A DNA stretch of 64,000 nt from Pseudomonas sp. (GTDB lineage: Bacteria > Pseudomonadota > Gammaproteobacteria > Pseudomonadales > Pseudomonadaceae): NCBI RefSeq assembly GCF_017744435.1, contig NZ_JAGIBG010000019.1, positions 1 through 64,000 of the forward strand, in the 5' to 3' direction. Positions 1-8,985 of the stretch are shown here, piece by piece (position 1 is the first letter of the stretch; each line of letters opens with the position of its first letter). The notes under the pieces are model-generated. The model was not told the DNA's origin and searched no databases. It was given only the letters and a program-made list of their open reading frames with translations. The translations under genes and the position numbers were made by a program.

Positions 1-23
1 ATTTCAAGGTTGCTGCATAAATT

Positions 24-80
24 GCCGGGGCCGCTTCGCGGCCCATCGCCGGCAAGCGCGGCTCCCACAAAGGCCGGTGC
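24..80. repeat. REP-type palindromic element
   Basis: This GC-rich stretch has the REP layout of this genome: a GGGGCCGC..GCGGCCC stem, then a second palindrome with the CTCCCACA tail. It lies just beyond the stop codon of the reductase gene, as the other REPs here lie at gene ends. Confidence 0.6.
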
Positions 81-89
81 AGCTAGCAG

Positions 90-2645
90 CTAATACACAT
101 CCCGCCGATACCGCCCATCCTCGATCAGCTGCTGAACAGTCTCTTCCCCCAGCAAGCCGTTGAGCGCCGCATCAACCCCGGCAGCCATGCCTTGCAGGCT
201 ACCGCAGACATACACACAAGCCCCGTCAGCCACCCAGCGCTTGAACTCATCGGCGTGCTGCAGCAGCACATCCTGCACATACACTTTCTCGGCCTGGTCC
301 CGCGAAAACGCCAGGTCCAGCCGCGCCAGGTCGCCACTCTCGACCCAGCCCTGCAGCTCCGCGCCACACAGCAGGTCATGCGCCCGGTTACGCTCGCCGA
401 ACAGCAGCCAGTTGCGCTGCTCGCCCGCATTGACCCGCGCGCGGATCAGGCTGCGCAGGCCGGCCAGGCCGGTGCCGTTGCCGATCAGGATCATCGGTGC
501 AGCGGTCTCAGGCAGGTGGAAGCCACTGTTGCGGCGCAGGCGCAGGTTCAAGGTGCCGCCCTGCGGCAGGTACTCGGTCAGCCAGCCCGAACCCAGGCCG
601 AGGTTACCGTCGGCATGGCGCTCCTGGCGCACGATCAGTTCCAGCACGCCATCGCTGGCGATCGAGGCAATCGAGTACTCGCGGCTGCCGATCGGCACCA
701 ATGCATCGATCAGCGCTTGTGGGCGCAGGCCGAGCAGGTGATCGCGACGGCTCGGCAACTGGCGGCCAGCCAGCGCCTGGTTCAAGGTTTGCTGCAGACC
801 TTCGGCGTGCACCATGGCCTCGGCGTCCAATGCCATCCCGTGGAGGAACGCATCGATCCGTGGCTGGCCATTGAGCGGCAGGATTTCCACCAGGTCACCG
901 GCTTCCCAGCTGGCGGGTTGCTCGGGCCGCAGGCCCAGCAGGTAGACCGGCTGGCCTTGGCTGCCTGGGTTGAGCAGATCGCGTTGCACCAGGGTCCAGT
1001 TGCCGAAGCTCGGCGGCTGCCAGGCGCTGACGGGCTGGGCGCCGGTCAGTTGCGCCAGTTCCTGCTGCCACTGCTGCAATGCGGCCTGGTCGGCGTTGTC
1101 CACTTCCACCGGGCTGAATGCGCTGCTGGCGCCACGCTCGCCAAGCCACGCCTGCAGGCGCCGGGCGAAGCCGCAGAAGTGCGGATACTGGCGGTCGCCA
1201 AGGGCGAGCAGGGCATAGTCGAGGTGGTTCAGTGCCCAGGGTTGGCCGAGGACCTTGCGTTCGAAGCCGCGTGCGCTGTCGGGCGCTTCGCCGTCGCCGA
1301 AGGTGCTGACCACGAACAGGGCGCGGCGAGCCTGGCGCAAGTCTGCTTCACCCAGGTCGGCCAGCGCGCGTACTTGTACCGGCAAGCCGGCGGCCTGCAA
1401 CTGCCTGGCACTTTGCCAGGCCAGTTGCTCGGCGAAGCCGCTCTGGCTGGCGAAGCCGATCAGCCAGCTGTCGCCGCCGACCTGGTTGCTGTCGACCGTG
1501 CCGCGGGCAGCCCGTACCTGGCGCTTCTTGCGCCGGCGGTCGAGGTACAGCAGCCAGCCGGTGACGAAGAACAGCGGCATGGTCAGGCTGGCAATGGTGA
1601 CGATGATGCGACCCGGCAGGCCGAAGTACTCGCCGACGTGCAGGGCGTAGACGCTTTGCAGCAGTTGCGCCTTGAAGGACTTGTCGCTGTAGCGGTCCTG
1701 GCTCTTGACCTGGCCGGTGGCCGGGTCGAGCACCAGGGTGTTGAACGCACGCGGGTGGGCGGCGTCCTCGAGCAGGTAGAACAGGTTGGCCGGCTGTCCG
1801 CCAGCCGGGGGCAGGCGCAGGTTGTACATGGCCAGGCCCGGGCCGGCGGCGTTCTTGAGGTTGGCCCAGATGGCGTCGTAGTCGACCACCAGCGGCGGCG
1901 CGTTCTTGTCGGCCTTGGGCGGCCCATGGCGGCCACGGCCTTCGCCGCGTTTCTGCTGCTGCCCTGCGGCGGGCTCATCGGCCAGCAGCTTGTTCAGGCC
2001 CGAGCGGTACCATTCGTAGGACCAGAACAGCCCGGTCAGCGCGAACAGGAGGTAGAACAGCAGACACCAGGTACCGGCCACGGCGTGCAGGTCCCAGTTG
2101 AAGGCACGGCCTTTCTTGGCCCAGTCGAAGGTCAGCCAGGTGCGCCAGTTCAGCGCCTTGCGCGGCCAGCGCAGGTACAGGCCGGACAGGCAGAAGAACA
2201 CCAGCATCAGGGTACAGGCGCCGGTGATCTGGCGGCCGGTGTCGCCCATGGCGAGGAAGCGGTGCAGGGTCAGCATCAGGTTGAAGAAGCCTTGCCCGGC
2301 CGCCTCGCCCTTGAGCTCGCCGGTGTACGGGTCGGCATAGCGCAGCGCGCCCCGGCGCTCGCCCGGTGGCGGGGTGAAGAACACCCGCGCGGCATTGCCT
2401 TCGCGCACGTCCACCCACAGCATCGAGACCTTGTCGCCTTGCTCGGCCTCGACCCGGCGCACCAGTTCGCCCGGTGGCAGCACGCCCTCGGCGCGCACCT
2501 CGACCTTGAGCACATCGGCGTTAAACGCACGCAGCAGTTCTTCCTGGAACGAGTACAGCGCACCGGTGATGCCCATCAAGGCCAGCACCAGGCCAGCGGT
2601 GATGCCAAAGAACCAGTGCAGTTGGAACAACGTCTTCTTCACCAC
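90..2645 (-). CDS. PepSY-type transmembrane flavoprotein reductase (PepSY + flavodoxin + FAD/NAD(P)H domains)
   Basis: This inner-membrane protein of about 851 residues likely passes electrons from NAD(P)H through FAD and FMN to a periplasmic acceptor. Four membrane helices are visible: near the N-terminus, around residues 140-160 and 190-212, and around 355-378. A large periplasmic PepSY-type part lies between helices. Histidines at helix ends (LHW, LHR, DLH, ALH) are of the kind that bind heme in related FoxB-type reductases. A flavodoxin-like domain follows (about 400-540, with [12 protein letters not shown]). A CysJ-like reductase domain follows that, with REYS (FAD), GNGTGLAG and CGS motifs and an aromatic C-terminus (VY). 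The open frame extends to a TTG, but GTG at 2645 has AAGG eight bases upstream. The adjacent siderophore receptor suggests a role in releasing iron from ferric siderophores; that is inference. The P. aeruginosa counterpart also sits beside piuA. Confidence 0.85.
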   Translation of the reverse strand: MVKKTLFQLHWFFGITAGLVLALMGITGALYSFQEELLRAFNADVLKVEVRAEGVLPPGELVRRVEAEQGDKVSMLWVDVREGNAARVFFTPPPGERRGALRYADPYTGELKGEAAGQGFFNLMLTLHRFLAMGDTGRQITGACTLMLVFFCLSGLYLRWPRKALNWRTWLTFDWAKKGRAFNWDLHAVAGTWCLLFYLLFALTGLFWSYEWYRSGLNKLLADEPAAGQQQKRGEGRGRHGPPKADKNAPPLVVDYDAIWANLKNAAGPGLAMYNLRLPPAGGQPANLFYLLEDAAHPRAFNTLVLDPATGQVKSQDRYSDKSFKAQLLQSVYALHVGEYFGLPGRIIVTIASLTMPLFFVTGWLLYLDRRRKKRQVRAARGTVDSNQVGGDSWLIGFASQSGFAEQLAWQSARQLQAAGLPVQVRALADLGEADLRQARRALFVVSTFGDGEAPDSARGFERKVLGQPWALNHLDYALLALGDRQYPHFCGFARRLQAWLGERGASSAFSPVEVDNADQAALQQWQQELAQLTGAQPVSAWQPPSFGNWTLVQRDLLNPGSQGQPVYLLGLRPEQPASWEAGDLVEILPLNGQPRIDAFLHGMALDAEAMVHAEGLQQTLNQALAGRQLPSRRDHLLGLRPQALIDALVPIGSREYSIASIASDGVLELIVRQERHADGNLGLGSGWLTEYLPQGGTLNLRLRRNSGFHLPETAAPMILIGNGTGLAGLRSLIRARVNAGEQRNWLLFGERNRAHDLLCGAELQGWVESGDLARLDLAFSRDQAEKVYVQDVLLQHADEFKRWVADGACVYVCGSLQGMAAGVDAALNGLLGEETVQQLIEDGRYRRDVY

Positions 2646-2702
2646 ATCTCTCACCTTGTGTTGCTGCCACAAACCGCGCGGCGTGCATTATGCCTTGATA
2701 CG

Positions 2703-2734
2703 CAAAAGCCCCGTTCACAGGTATGAACGGGGCT
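2703..2734 (-). terminator. Intrinsic terminator after the siderophore receptor gene
   Basis: On the minus strand an 11-bp perfect stem (AGCCCCGTTCA / TGAACGGGGCT) with a 6-base loop is followed by TTTTG. It sits between the receptor stop and the reductase start, so the reductase is either read through or separately transcribed. Confidence 0.8.
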
Positions 2735-2747
2735 CGGCGGTGTTTCG

Positions 2748-5018
2748 TCAGAAGTGGAAGCTGGTGGTCAGCAGCGCAGTCCGCCCTGCGGCCTGGTTGG
2801 CATAGTGCGCAGCGTAGGCCTTGTCGTAGTAGACCTCATTGGTGAGGTTCTGCACGTTCAGCTGCAGGTCGACGTTCTTGGTCAACTTGTAGCTGGCCAT
2901 GGCGTCGTAGCGCCAGTACGAGTCGACCATCACGCTGTTGGTGGTGTTGCCGAACACATCATCGACATAGAAGGCACCACCGCCAATGGTCAGTTTCGGC
3001 GTGACATTGTAAGTGGTCCACAGTGTCAGGCTGTTGTTGGGCGTGTTAGGCAGCTGGTTGCCATCGTTGTAGCCATCGACGAACACCGTGCCAACCTTCT
3101 GCGCACCACCGTCGATCAGCTTGGCGTCCATGTAGGTGTAGCCAGCGAATACCTGCCAGGCGTCGGTCAGCTTGCCAGTGGCGCTCAGTTCGAGGCCATC
3201 GACGCGGGTCTTGCCGATGTTCTGGTAGGTGTTGTTGTCCACCAGCACACGGGCGTTTTCCTTCTCGGTGCGGAAGATCGCCGCGGTCAGCGCCAGGCGC
3301 TCATTGAACAGGTCCCACTTGGTGCCGACTTCGTAGTTGGTGGTTTCTTCCGGCTTCAGGTCGCTGGTGGTGGTGGCAGTCAACAGCGGGTTGCCGTCGG
3401 AGCCTTCGCCGAGCGAGGCGCCAGCCGGGGTGGCGGAAGTGGCATAGGACACATAGATGCTGCCGTTGTCGGCAGGCTTCCAGGTCAGGCCCAGCTGGCC
3501 GGTGACGAACTCGCTGGTGTCTTCGGTCTTGAAGCTGGTCGATCCATTGGCCAGCTTGGTCTTGGCCTTGGTGTCGAAGTGATCGTAGCGCAGGCCCATG
3601 GTCAGCAACCAGGCCGGGTCGAGCTCCAGTGTGTCGGTGAAGTAGATGGCGCGCGTAGTACCTGCGGTGTCGGCGCCGGCCAGGGTGCGGCTGACGTCGC
3701 CGTCCCACTCTTCATTCGGGTTGGGGTTCTGGAACGAGGTGCACACGCCGGAGATCTGCCCGGTTGCACTCGAGCACTTGCCAGAGCTGAAGCCCGTGAC
3801 GTTGTAGCCGGTTTTAACCGAGGTCTCACGGCTCAGTTCGATGCCGGTGGAGAAGGTGTTCTTCATGCCGGCGACGTAGAAGTCGCCGAACAGGTCGGTC
3901 TGGTTGGTGGTGGTACGGGTGTTGGCCACACGGTTGTTCGGGCGACGCCAGACTTCACCATTGAGGATGTTGCCCTTGCTGTCGTCGGGCTGGCTGTAGA
4001 TGTAGTCCTGCAGCGTGTTGCCGTGACGCAGGGTGTTCTTGATGGTCAGCGAGTCGTTCAGGTCGTGCTCGATGCTGATGGTCGAGATATCGGCACGGCT
4101 CTTGGAGAAGTCGCGACCGACCAGGCCGTAGTAGTTGCTGCTACTGCCGCCGCCGTGGGTCGGCTTGTCCGGGTTGGCCGAAGTGCGGGCAGCCGAGCTG
4201 CCGGAGCGCAGGCTGTAGGGAATGCCCGAATCCGGCAGGTCGTCGCTTTCCAGGTGGTAGTAGTCCAGGCTCAAACGAGTATCGGTACCCAGGCCGAATA
4301 CCAGCGAAGGTGCCACGCCCCAGCGGTCGTAGTTGACCTCGTCGCGGCCAGCGACGTTGCTTTTGTGGGTCATCAGGTTGAGGCGGCCGGCGACAGAGTC
4401 GCTGAACTGGTAGTTACCATCGAGGGTGTAGCGTTCGGTCTGATCGCTGCCCCAGGTCCAGGCGCCGTCCAGCGAGTTGCCCAGGTGTGCGCGCTTGCTG
4501 ACCATGTTGATGGTACCGCCAGCTGCGCCACGACCACCGATCGAGGAGTTGGGGCCCTTGGCCACTTCTACCGACTCGATGGCAAAGATTTCGCGAGTTT
4601 GCGAACCGGTATCGCGCACGCCGTCCAGGTACATCGAGCTCTGGCTGTCGAAGCCACGAATGAACGGGCGGTCGCCGGAAGGGTTGCCGCCTTCGCCAGC
4701 ACCCATGGTGATACCCGGTACGGTGCGCAGGGCGTCCTGCAGGGTCAGGGCGCTGGTGTCCTTGATGATCTGCTGCGGGATCACGGTGACCGAGCGCGGG
4801 GTGTCCACCAACGGTGCGGTGTACTTCTGCGAGGAGACCTTGTCGACCTTGTAGTCGGTGCTGGCCTGTTCAGCCTTGCCATTGACACTGGTGGCGTCGA
4901 GGGTGACGGCATTGTTGGCAGCCGGGTCGGCGGCGTAGGCGCCCGAAGCGCTGAGGGCGACCCCGATGGCCGAGGCGATCAGGCGTGGTGAGCTCACTGC
5001 AGATGGTACGTGACGCAT
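2748..5018 (-). CDS. piuA: TonB-dependent catecholate-type siderophore receptor (PiuA/Fiu family)
   Basis: This outer-membrane receptor of 756 residues imports ferric siderophores using TonB energy. A signal peptide ends near residue 29 (SGAYA). A plug domain follows (TPRSVTVIPQQII, then the LQDALRTVPGI and RGF.S..MYLDG.RD motifs typical of siderophore receptors). The beta-barrel runs to the terminal Phe (TTSFHF). The frame can be extended to 5099, but ATG at 5018 has a GGGGAAGG ribosome site nine bases upstream and directly starts the signal peptide, so I chose it. There is no N-terminal STN domain, so it is not a sigma-signalling transducer. It is divergent from piuC, as in P. aeruginosa, where PiuA is iron-repressed and takes up catechol-type siderophores. 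The substrate here is inferred. Confidence 0.9.
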   Translation of the reverse strand: MRHVPSAVSSPRLIASAIGVALSASGAYAADPAANNAVTLDATSVNGKAEQASTDYKVDKVSSQKYTAPLVDTPRSVTVIPQQIIKDTSALTLQDALRTVPGITMGAGEGGNPSGDRPFIRGFDSQSSMYLDGVRDTGSQTREIFAIESVEVAKGPNSSIGGRGAAGGTINMVSKRAHLGNSLDGAWTWGSDQTERYTLDGNYQFSDSVAGRLNLMTHKSNVAGRDEVNYDRWGVAPSLVFGLGTDTRLSLDYYHLESDDLPDSGIPYSLRSGSSAARTSANPDKPTHGGGSSSNYYGLVGRDFSKSRADISTISIEHDLNDSLTIKNTLRHGNTLQDYIYSQPDDSKGNILNGEVWRRPNNRVANTRTTTNQTDLFGDFYVAGMKNTFSTGIELSRETSVKTGYNVTGFSSGKCSSATGQISGVCTSFQNPNPNEEWDGDVSRTLAGADTAGTTRAIYFTDTLELDPAWLLTMGLRYDHFDTKAKTKLANGSTSFKTEDTSEFVTGQLGLTWKPADNGSIYVSYATSATPAGASLGEGSDGNPLLTATTTSDLKPEETTNYEVGTKWDLFNERLALTAAIFRTEKENARVLVDNNTYQNIGKTRVDGLELSATGKLTDAWQVFAGYTYMDAKLIDGGAQKVGTVFVDGYNDGNQLPNTPNNSLTLWTTYNVTPKLTIGGGAFYVDDVFGNTTNSVMVDSYWRYDAMASYKLTKNVDLQLNVQNLTNEVYYDKAYAAHYANQAAGRTALLTTSFHF

Positions 5019-5191
5019 TGTTATTGGCCTTCCCCAAGGTATGAAGGCCGCGGATGTTAATGTAAGGGATTGTAAGGCACAATTGAGACTCGTTACCATT
5101 CGCTAGAAATTTACAATCTTTACATATTCTCTTTACGATTTATGGACACTGAATCGTCTAAGGCACAGCCAGGGCTTGTGCAGCGTAAAAG

Positions 5192-5210
5192 GGAATCAAT
5201 ATCATTGAGC
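5192..5210. promoter_or_regulatory. Possible Fur box between piuA and piuC
   Basis: The sequence GGAATCAATATCATTGAGC partly matches the 19-bp Fur consensus (about 11 positions, with an intact right-half ATCATT core). It lies upstream of piuC in the divergent promoter region of two genes whose families are iron-repressed. The match is moderate. Confidence 0.4.
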
Positions 5211-5237
5211 CTTTACAGATCTTAACGGTGCTGCCGC

Positions 5238-5918
5238 ATGCTGCTTCATATCCCAGGGTTGTTCGACGCCGATGAACTGGCCCGTATCCGCGAGGCGCTG
5301 GAGCAGACCGACTGGGCCGACGGCAAGGTCACGGCTGGCTACCAGTCGGCCAAGGCCAAGCACAACCTGCAGCTGTCGGAAGGGCACCCGTTGGGCAAGG
5401 AAATCGGCAGCGCACTGATCGACCGCTTGTGGCAGACCCCGCGTTTCATGTCGGCGGCCTTGCCGCACAAGGTGTTCCCGCCACTGATCAACTGCTACCG
5501 CGAGGGCGGCAACTTCGGTTTCCACATCGACAATGCCCTGCGCCAGCCCAAGGGCAGCGCAGAGCGGGTGCGCACCGACCTGTCCTCGACCCTGTTCCTC
5601 AGCGACCCGGACAGCTACGACGGCGGCGAACTGGTGATCCAGGACACCTACGGCGTGCAGCAGGTGAAGCTGGCGGCCGGCGACCTGGTGCTGTACCCCG
5701 GCACCAGCCTGCACAAGGTCAACCCGGTGACCCGTGGCGTGCGCTACGCGGCGTTCTTCTGGACCCAGAGCCTGGTGCGCGAGGACAGCCAGCGGGCATT
5801 GCTGTTCGAGATGGACAATGCCATCCAGCAGCTCACCGCCGACGTGCCTGACCACCCGTCCCTGCTGCAACTGACCGGCACCTACCACAACCTGCTGCGC
5901 CGCTGGGCCGAGGTCTGA
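5238..5918 (+). CDS. piuC: PKHD-type Fe(II)/2-oxoglutarate-dependent hydroxylase PiuC
   Basis: This cytosolic dioxygenase of 226 residues matches the PiuC/YbiX family in full length. The iron ligands H96 and D98 (FHID) and H159 are visible, and R169 fits the 2-oxoglutarate anchor. The C-terminal [12 protein letters not shown] segment is also typical. PiuC/YbiX proteins are found beside Fiu/PiuA receptors and are induced by iron limitation; their substrate is not settled. The start ATG at 5238 opens the family's usual N-terminus (MLLHIPG); the ribosome site is weak (ACGG). The Sel1-repeat gene follows after three bases, so the two are one transcription unit. Confidence 0.93.
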   Translation: MLLHIPGLFDADELARIREALEQTDWADGKVTAGYQSAKAKHNLQLSEGHPLGKEIGSALIDRLWQTPRFMSAALPHKVFPPLINCYREGGNFGFHIDNALRQPKGSAERVRTDLSSTLFLSDPDSYDGGELVIQDTYGVQQVKLAAGDLVLYPGTSLHKVNPVTRGVRYAAFFWTQSLVREDSQRALLFEMDNAIQQLTADVPDHPSLLQLTGTYHNLLRRWAEV

Positions 5919-5921
5919 GCC

Positions 5922-6671
5922 ATGTCCTATCAGTTGCGTCGTGAAGAAGTGGTGGATGCTGCCGGCCTGCAGGCCATGCTCGAACACAGCCCCGGCCAGG
6001 CGGCCCAGGCGATCCTGGCGGCGGCGGGGGAGGGCGTGGTCGAGGCGCAGTTGCTGCTCGGGCAGATCCTGCTCGATGGCCGTGGCATCGAGCAGGATGC
6101 CAGTGTCGCCCGGCGCTGGTTCGGTATTGCGGCACAAGGCGGCAGTGCCATGGCGCACAACATGCTCGGTCGTTGCCTGGAACATGGCTGGGGTGGCGAG
6201 GTGAACCTGGCACAGTCGGCCATTCACTATGCACGGGCGGCCGATGCCGGGCTGGATTGGGGGCTGTACAACCTCGGCAATTTGCTGGCCACCGGGCGTG
6301 GTCTGCCGGCCAACCAGGCCCAGGCGCTGACCTGTTACGAAAAGGCGGCGCAGATGGGGCATGCCAAGTCGATGAACCTGTATGGGCGCTACCTTGAGCA
6401 TGGTATTGCCACGGCGCCGAGCCCGGTGCGGGCAGTGCGCTGGTATCGGCGTTCGGCCGAGGCGGGGGATTTTCGTGGGATGTTCAGCCTGGCGATGGTG
6501 CTGACCGAGCGGGGCGAGGTGGCGGAGGCGGGGACCTGGCTGGAGCGGGCCAAGGTCGAGGGGAACCTGAACTTCCTGCGCAGTGCCTTGATGACCCTGC
6601 AGGGGGCAGGCCCCGTGTTGGTGGCTTTTGCCGGGAGCTATGCCGCAGAGCTGGAGCGGCGCGAGGCCTGA
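5922..6671 (+). CDS. Sel1-repeat (TPR-like) protein
   Basis: This 249-residue protein consists mostly of four Sel1-like helical repeats at about residues 38-73, 74-110, 111-146 and 147-183, with the typical LG..L..G.G and A..W...AA..G spacing. There is no signal peptide, so it is probably cytosolic and binds other proteins. It starts three bases after the piuC stop. The P. aeruginosa piuC gene also has a Sel1 neighbour, suggesting a conserved functional link to iron-limited growth. The exact role is unknown. Confidence 0.85.
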   Translation: MSYQLRREEVVDAAGLQAMLEHSPGQAAQAILAAAGEGVVEAQLLLGQILLDGRGIEQDASVARRWFGIAAQGGSAMAHNMLGRCLEHGWGGEVNLAQSAIHYARAADAGLDWGLYNLGNLLATGRGLPANQAQALTCYEKAAQMGHAKSMNLYGRYLEHGIATAPSPVRAVRWYRRSAEAGDFRGMFSLAMVLTERGEVAEAGTWLERAKVEGNLNFLRSALMTLQGAGPVLVAFAGSYAAELERREA

Positions 6672-6680
6672 TGTTCCCTG

Positions 6681-6767
6681 TGCCGGCCTCTTCGCGGGTA
6701 AACCCGCTCCCACAGAGATCGCGTCACATTGGAAGCTGGCGCCGTGCCCGCGAAGGGGCCGGCACAG
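6681..6767. repeat. Pair of inverted REP elements
   Basis: A complete REP (CTTCGCGGGTAAACCCGCTCCCACA) is followed by a degenerate inverted partner (GTGCCCGCGAAGGGGCCGGCACA). It lies between the convergent Sel1-repeat and speC genes. Confidence 0.85.
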
Positions 6768-6780
6768 GAGAGCACAAATG

Positions 6781-6804
6781 AAAACGGGGCCTTTCGGCCC
6801 CGTT
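6781..6804 (-). terminator. Intrinsic terminator of speC
   Basis: On the minus strand an AACGGGGCC / GGCCCCGTT stem with a GAAA loop runs into TTTTC, just after the speC stop. The same hairpin may also stop plus-strand transcription. Confidence 0.85.
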
Positions 6805-6809
6805 CTGCA

Positions 6810-7973
6810 TTACAGGTAGTACGCCTTCAGCGGCGGGAAGCCGTTGAATTCCACTGCGCTGTAGCTGGTGGTGTAGGCGCCGGTCGACAGCCAGTACAGG
6901 CGGTCACCGATGGCCAGGTTCAGCGGCAGGCCGTACTTGTAGTTTTCGTACATGATGTCGGCGCTGTCGCAGGTCGGGCCGGCGATGACCACTTCTTCGG
7001 CTTCGCCTTTCTTCTCGGTCCAGATCGGGAACTTGATGGCTTCGTCCATGGTTTCGATCAGGCCGGAGAACTTGCCCACGTCGGTGTAGATCCAGCGCTC
7101 GACGGCGGTGCGCGACTTGCGTGCGACCAGCACCACTTCACTGACCAGGATACCGGCGTTGGCGATCAGCGAACGGCCTGGCTCGAGGATGATTTCTGGC
7201 AGGTCGTCACCGAAGTCTTCCTTCAGGAAGCGGATGATCTCTTCGGCGTAGGTCTCGAGGCTGTTGGTACGGGTGATGTAGTTGGCCGGGAAGCCGCCAC
7301 CCATGTTGATCAGCTTCAGCTCGATGCCGTCTTCTTCCTTCAGGCGCTCGAAGATCACCTTGACCTTGGCGATGGCGGCGTCCCACACGCTGATGTCGCG
7401 CTGTTGCGAGCCAACGTGGAAGGAGATGCCGTAAGGCACCAGGCCCAGGTCACGGGCGAGGATCAGCAGGTCCATGGCCATGTCGGTCTGGCAGCCGAAT
7501 TTGCGCGACAGTGGCCAGTCGGCCGTGGTCGAGCCTTCGGTGAGGATACGCACGTACACCTTCGAGCCCGGCGCGGCCTTGGCGATGTTGCGCAGGTCGG
7601 CTTCCGAGTCGGTGGCGTACAGGCGCACGCCCTTCTCGTAGAAGTAGCGAATGTCCTTGGACTTCTTGATGGTGTTGCCGTAGCTGATACGGTCGGCGCT
7701 GACCCCACGGCCCAGGACCTTGTCCAGCTCGTAGATCGAGGCGATGTCGAAGCTCGAACCTTTCTCTTTGAGCAGGTCGATGATCTCGACGGCCGGGTTG
7801 GCCTTGACTGCGTAGTACACCTTGGCGAATTCGAAACCAGCACGCAGGTCGTCATAGGCCTGGCTGATCATCTGGGTGTCGATGAGTACGAACGGGGTTT
7901 CCTGCTTGTCGGCGAACGCCTTCATCTTCTGGAAGGTGTCACGCGCGAAATAGTCTTCGACCTGGATCGACAT
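6810..7973 (-). CDS. speC: Ornithine decarboxylase, PLP-dependent (alanine-racemase fold, group IV)
   Basis: This cytosolic enzyme of 387 residues converts ornithine to putrescine, the first step of polyamine synthesis. It belongs to the eukaryotic-type fold: PLP-binding lysine K57 (YYAVKANP), HVGSQQ near 185, the glycine loop GGGFPANY near 224, the phosphate motif EPGRSL near 263, and the substrate-binding cysteine motif GPTCDSAD near 332. Some family members also accept lysine, so substrate preference is not fixed from sequence. The frame extends to 7994, but ATG at 7973 has GGAG nine bases upstream. It is monocistronic, with its own terminator. Confidence 0.92.
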   Translation of the reverse strand: MSIQVEDYFARDTFQKMKAFADKQETPFVLIDTQMISQAYDDLRAGFEFAKVYYAVKANPAVEIIDLLKEKGSSFDIASIYELDKVLGRGVSADRISYGNTIKKSKDIRYFYEKGVRLYATDSEADLRNIAKAAPGSKVYVRILTEGSTTADWPLSRKFGCQTDMAMDLLILARDLGLVPYGISFHVGSQQRDISVWDAAIAKVKVIFERLKEEDGIELKLINMGGGFPANYITRTNSLETYAEEIIRFLKEDFGDDLPEIILEPGRSLIANAGILVSEVVLVARKSRTAVERWIYTDVGKFSGLIETMDEAIKFPIWTEKKGEAEEVVIAGPTCDSADIMYENYKYGLPLNLAIGDRLYWLSTGAYTTSYSAVEFNGFPPLKAYYL

Positions 7974-8300
7974 GCTCAGGGACTCCATGGGCAAACTGAA
8001 AGATTAAGTGGCTGCAAACTGAACGTCCTCCGTATCCCCACTTTGGTTCGCCTACTCAGTACTTGAGCCGGATGGATCGTTTCCAGCATGGACGTTCGGC
8101 GCGCACTTTAGGGCGTGAAGAATGCAGAATCAACAGGCAATCCGGGCGCGATCGTCGTGGAACGACGCCCTACCCGTTGAATAACCGACTCGCATGACCA
8201 CCTGATGTTCCCCCGGGTGTTTCAAGCGTAAAAAATTGTGGAATGGAGCGTTTTGACCCCTGTGCAGGCAAGCCCCTTTTTACAGGCATCAAGCGATTTC

Positions 8301-8330
8301 TGTGGGAGCGGGCGTGCCCGCGAAAAGGCC
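8301..8330. repeat. Single REP element
   Basis: TGTGGGAGCGGGCGTGCCCG followed by CGAAAAGGCC is one REP copy. It is one of the few here within a divergent rather than convergent gap. Confidence 0.75.
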
Positions 8331-8429
8331 TCAGGTGTTCATATTTATGGCCACATTTTCCTGGCACTGCCGTACATGAAAAACACGATAAATTTTTTGT
8401 TACCGTCGGGCAGATTTGCCGTTATGGAT

Positions 8430-8448
8430 GAGAAACATTACTATTCGC
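8430..8448. promoter_or_regulatory. Possible Fur box upstream of the FecI-type sigma gene
   Basis: GAGAAACATTACTATTCGC matches about 11 of 19 Fur consensus positions. It lies some 30 bases before the sigma gene start. FecI-type sigma genes are commonly Fur-repressed, which raises the prior; the match itself is modest. Confidence 0.35.
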
Positions 8449-8479
8449 ACCCTCATCCGCCTCCCTGACGACCCCCACC

Positions 8480-8968
8480 GTGTCCGGACACAAAGGCTTC
8501 CTCGACCACTACCATGAGCTGATCGGCACCTGGACGCGCAAGTTGCGCAGTCGTCAGCAGGCCGAGGACCTCACCCACGATGCCTTTGTCCGGGTACTGG
8601 AAAACCCGCGCGAACAGGTCGAGCAGCCACGTGCCTACCTGCACCAGACTGCCCGCAACATCGCCGTGGATGGGTTTCGCCGCGAAGACCGGCGCCAGGC
8701 CCTGGCGCTGGAGGCCTTCGATGAGGGCAGCAGCGCCAGCGACGATCCGGAAGCCTACATGCATGCCCTGGAACTGGCCGACAGCGTCGAGCGTGCACTG
8801 GCCGAGTTGCCGCTGAACTGCCGCCGGGTGTTCATCTGGCAGAAGCTCGAAGGCCTGAGCCAGGCCGAGATCGCCGAGCGCATGGGTTTGACCAAGAACA
8901 TGGTCGAAAAGTATATGATTCGCACGCTCCGACATCTGCGTGAGCACCTGGATGTGTCAGCACGATGA
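8480..8968 (+). CDS. FecI-type ECF sigma factor
   Basis: This 162-residue protein has sigma region 2 at about residues 5-75 (AEDLTHDAFVRVL, then PRAYLHQTARNIAVDGFRR) and region 4 at about 105-155 (LPLNCRRVFIWQKLEGLSQAEIAERMGL split by the usual turn). These are hallmarks of iron-starvation sigmas such as FecI, FpvI and PvdS. The start is a GTG at 8480; no strong ribosome site is visible. It precedes a FecR-type anti-sigma gene and a TonB transducer, so ferric-ligand binding outside the cell would release it to transcribe the receptor gene. That mechanism is inferred from the family. Confidence 0.9.
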   Translation: MSGHKGFLDHYHELIGTWTRKLRSRQQAEDLTHDAFVRVLENPREQVEQPRAYLHQTARNIAVDGFRREDRRQALALEAFDEGSSASDDPEAYMHALELADSVERALAELPLNCRRVFIWQKLEGLSQAEIAERMGLTKNMVEKYMIRTLRHLREHLDVSAR

Positions 8969-8985
8969 GTCAGGAGACCTTTCCC

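Larger units (their letters stand above)
7974..8479. other. 506-bp intergenic region between divergent speC and the ECF sigma gene
   Basis: This region holds the leaders of both divergent genes. I see a small perfect hairpin at 8153-8167 (CGTCGT GGA ACGACG), a single REP at 8301-8330 and a possible Fur box at 8430-8448. No open frame here has a convincing start, ribosome site and composition. Confidence 0.6.

Noticed and set aside
192..2726. 844-residue plus-strand open frame opposite the PepSY reductase
   Set aside because: It is antisense to a gene with clear domains; the frame stays open because of GC-rich third positions. No known motif.
2754..4991. 745-residue open frame antisense to piuA
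   Set aside because: Valine- and glycine-rich shadow without a ribosome site or domain; piuA is well supported.
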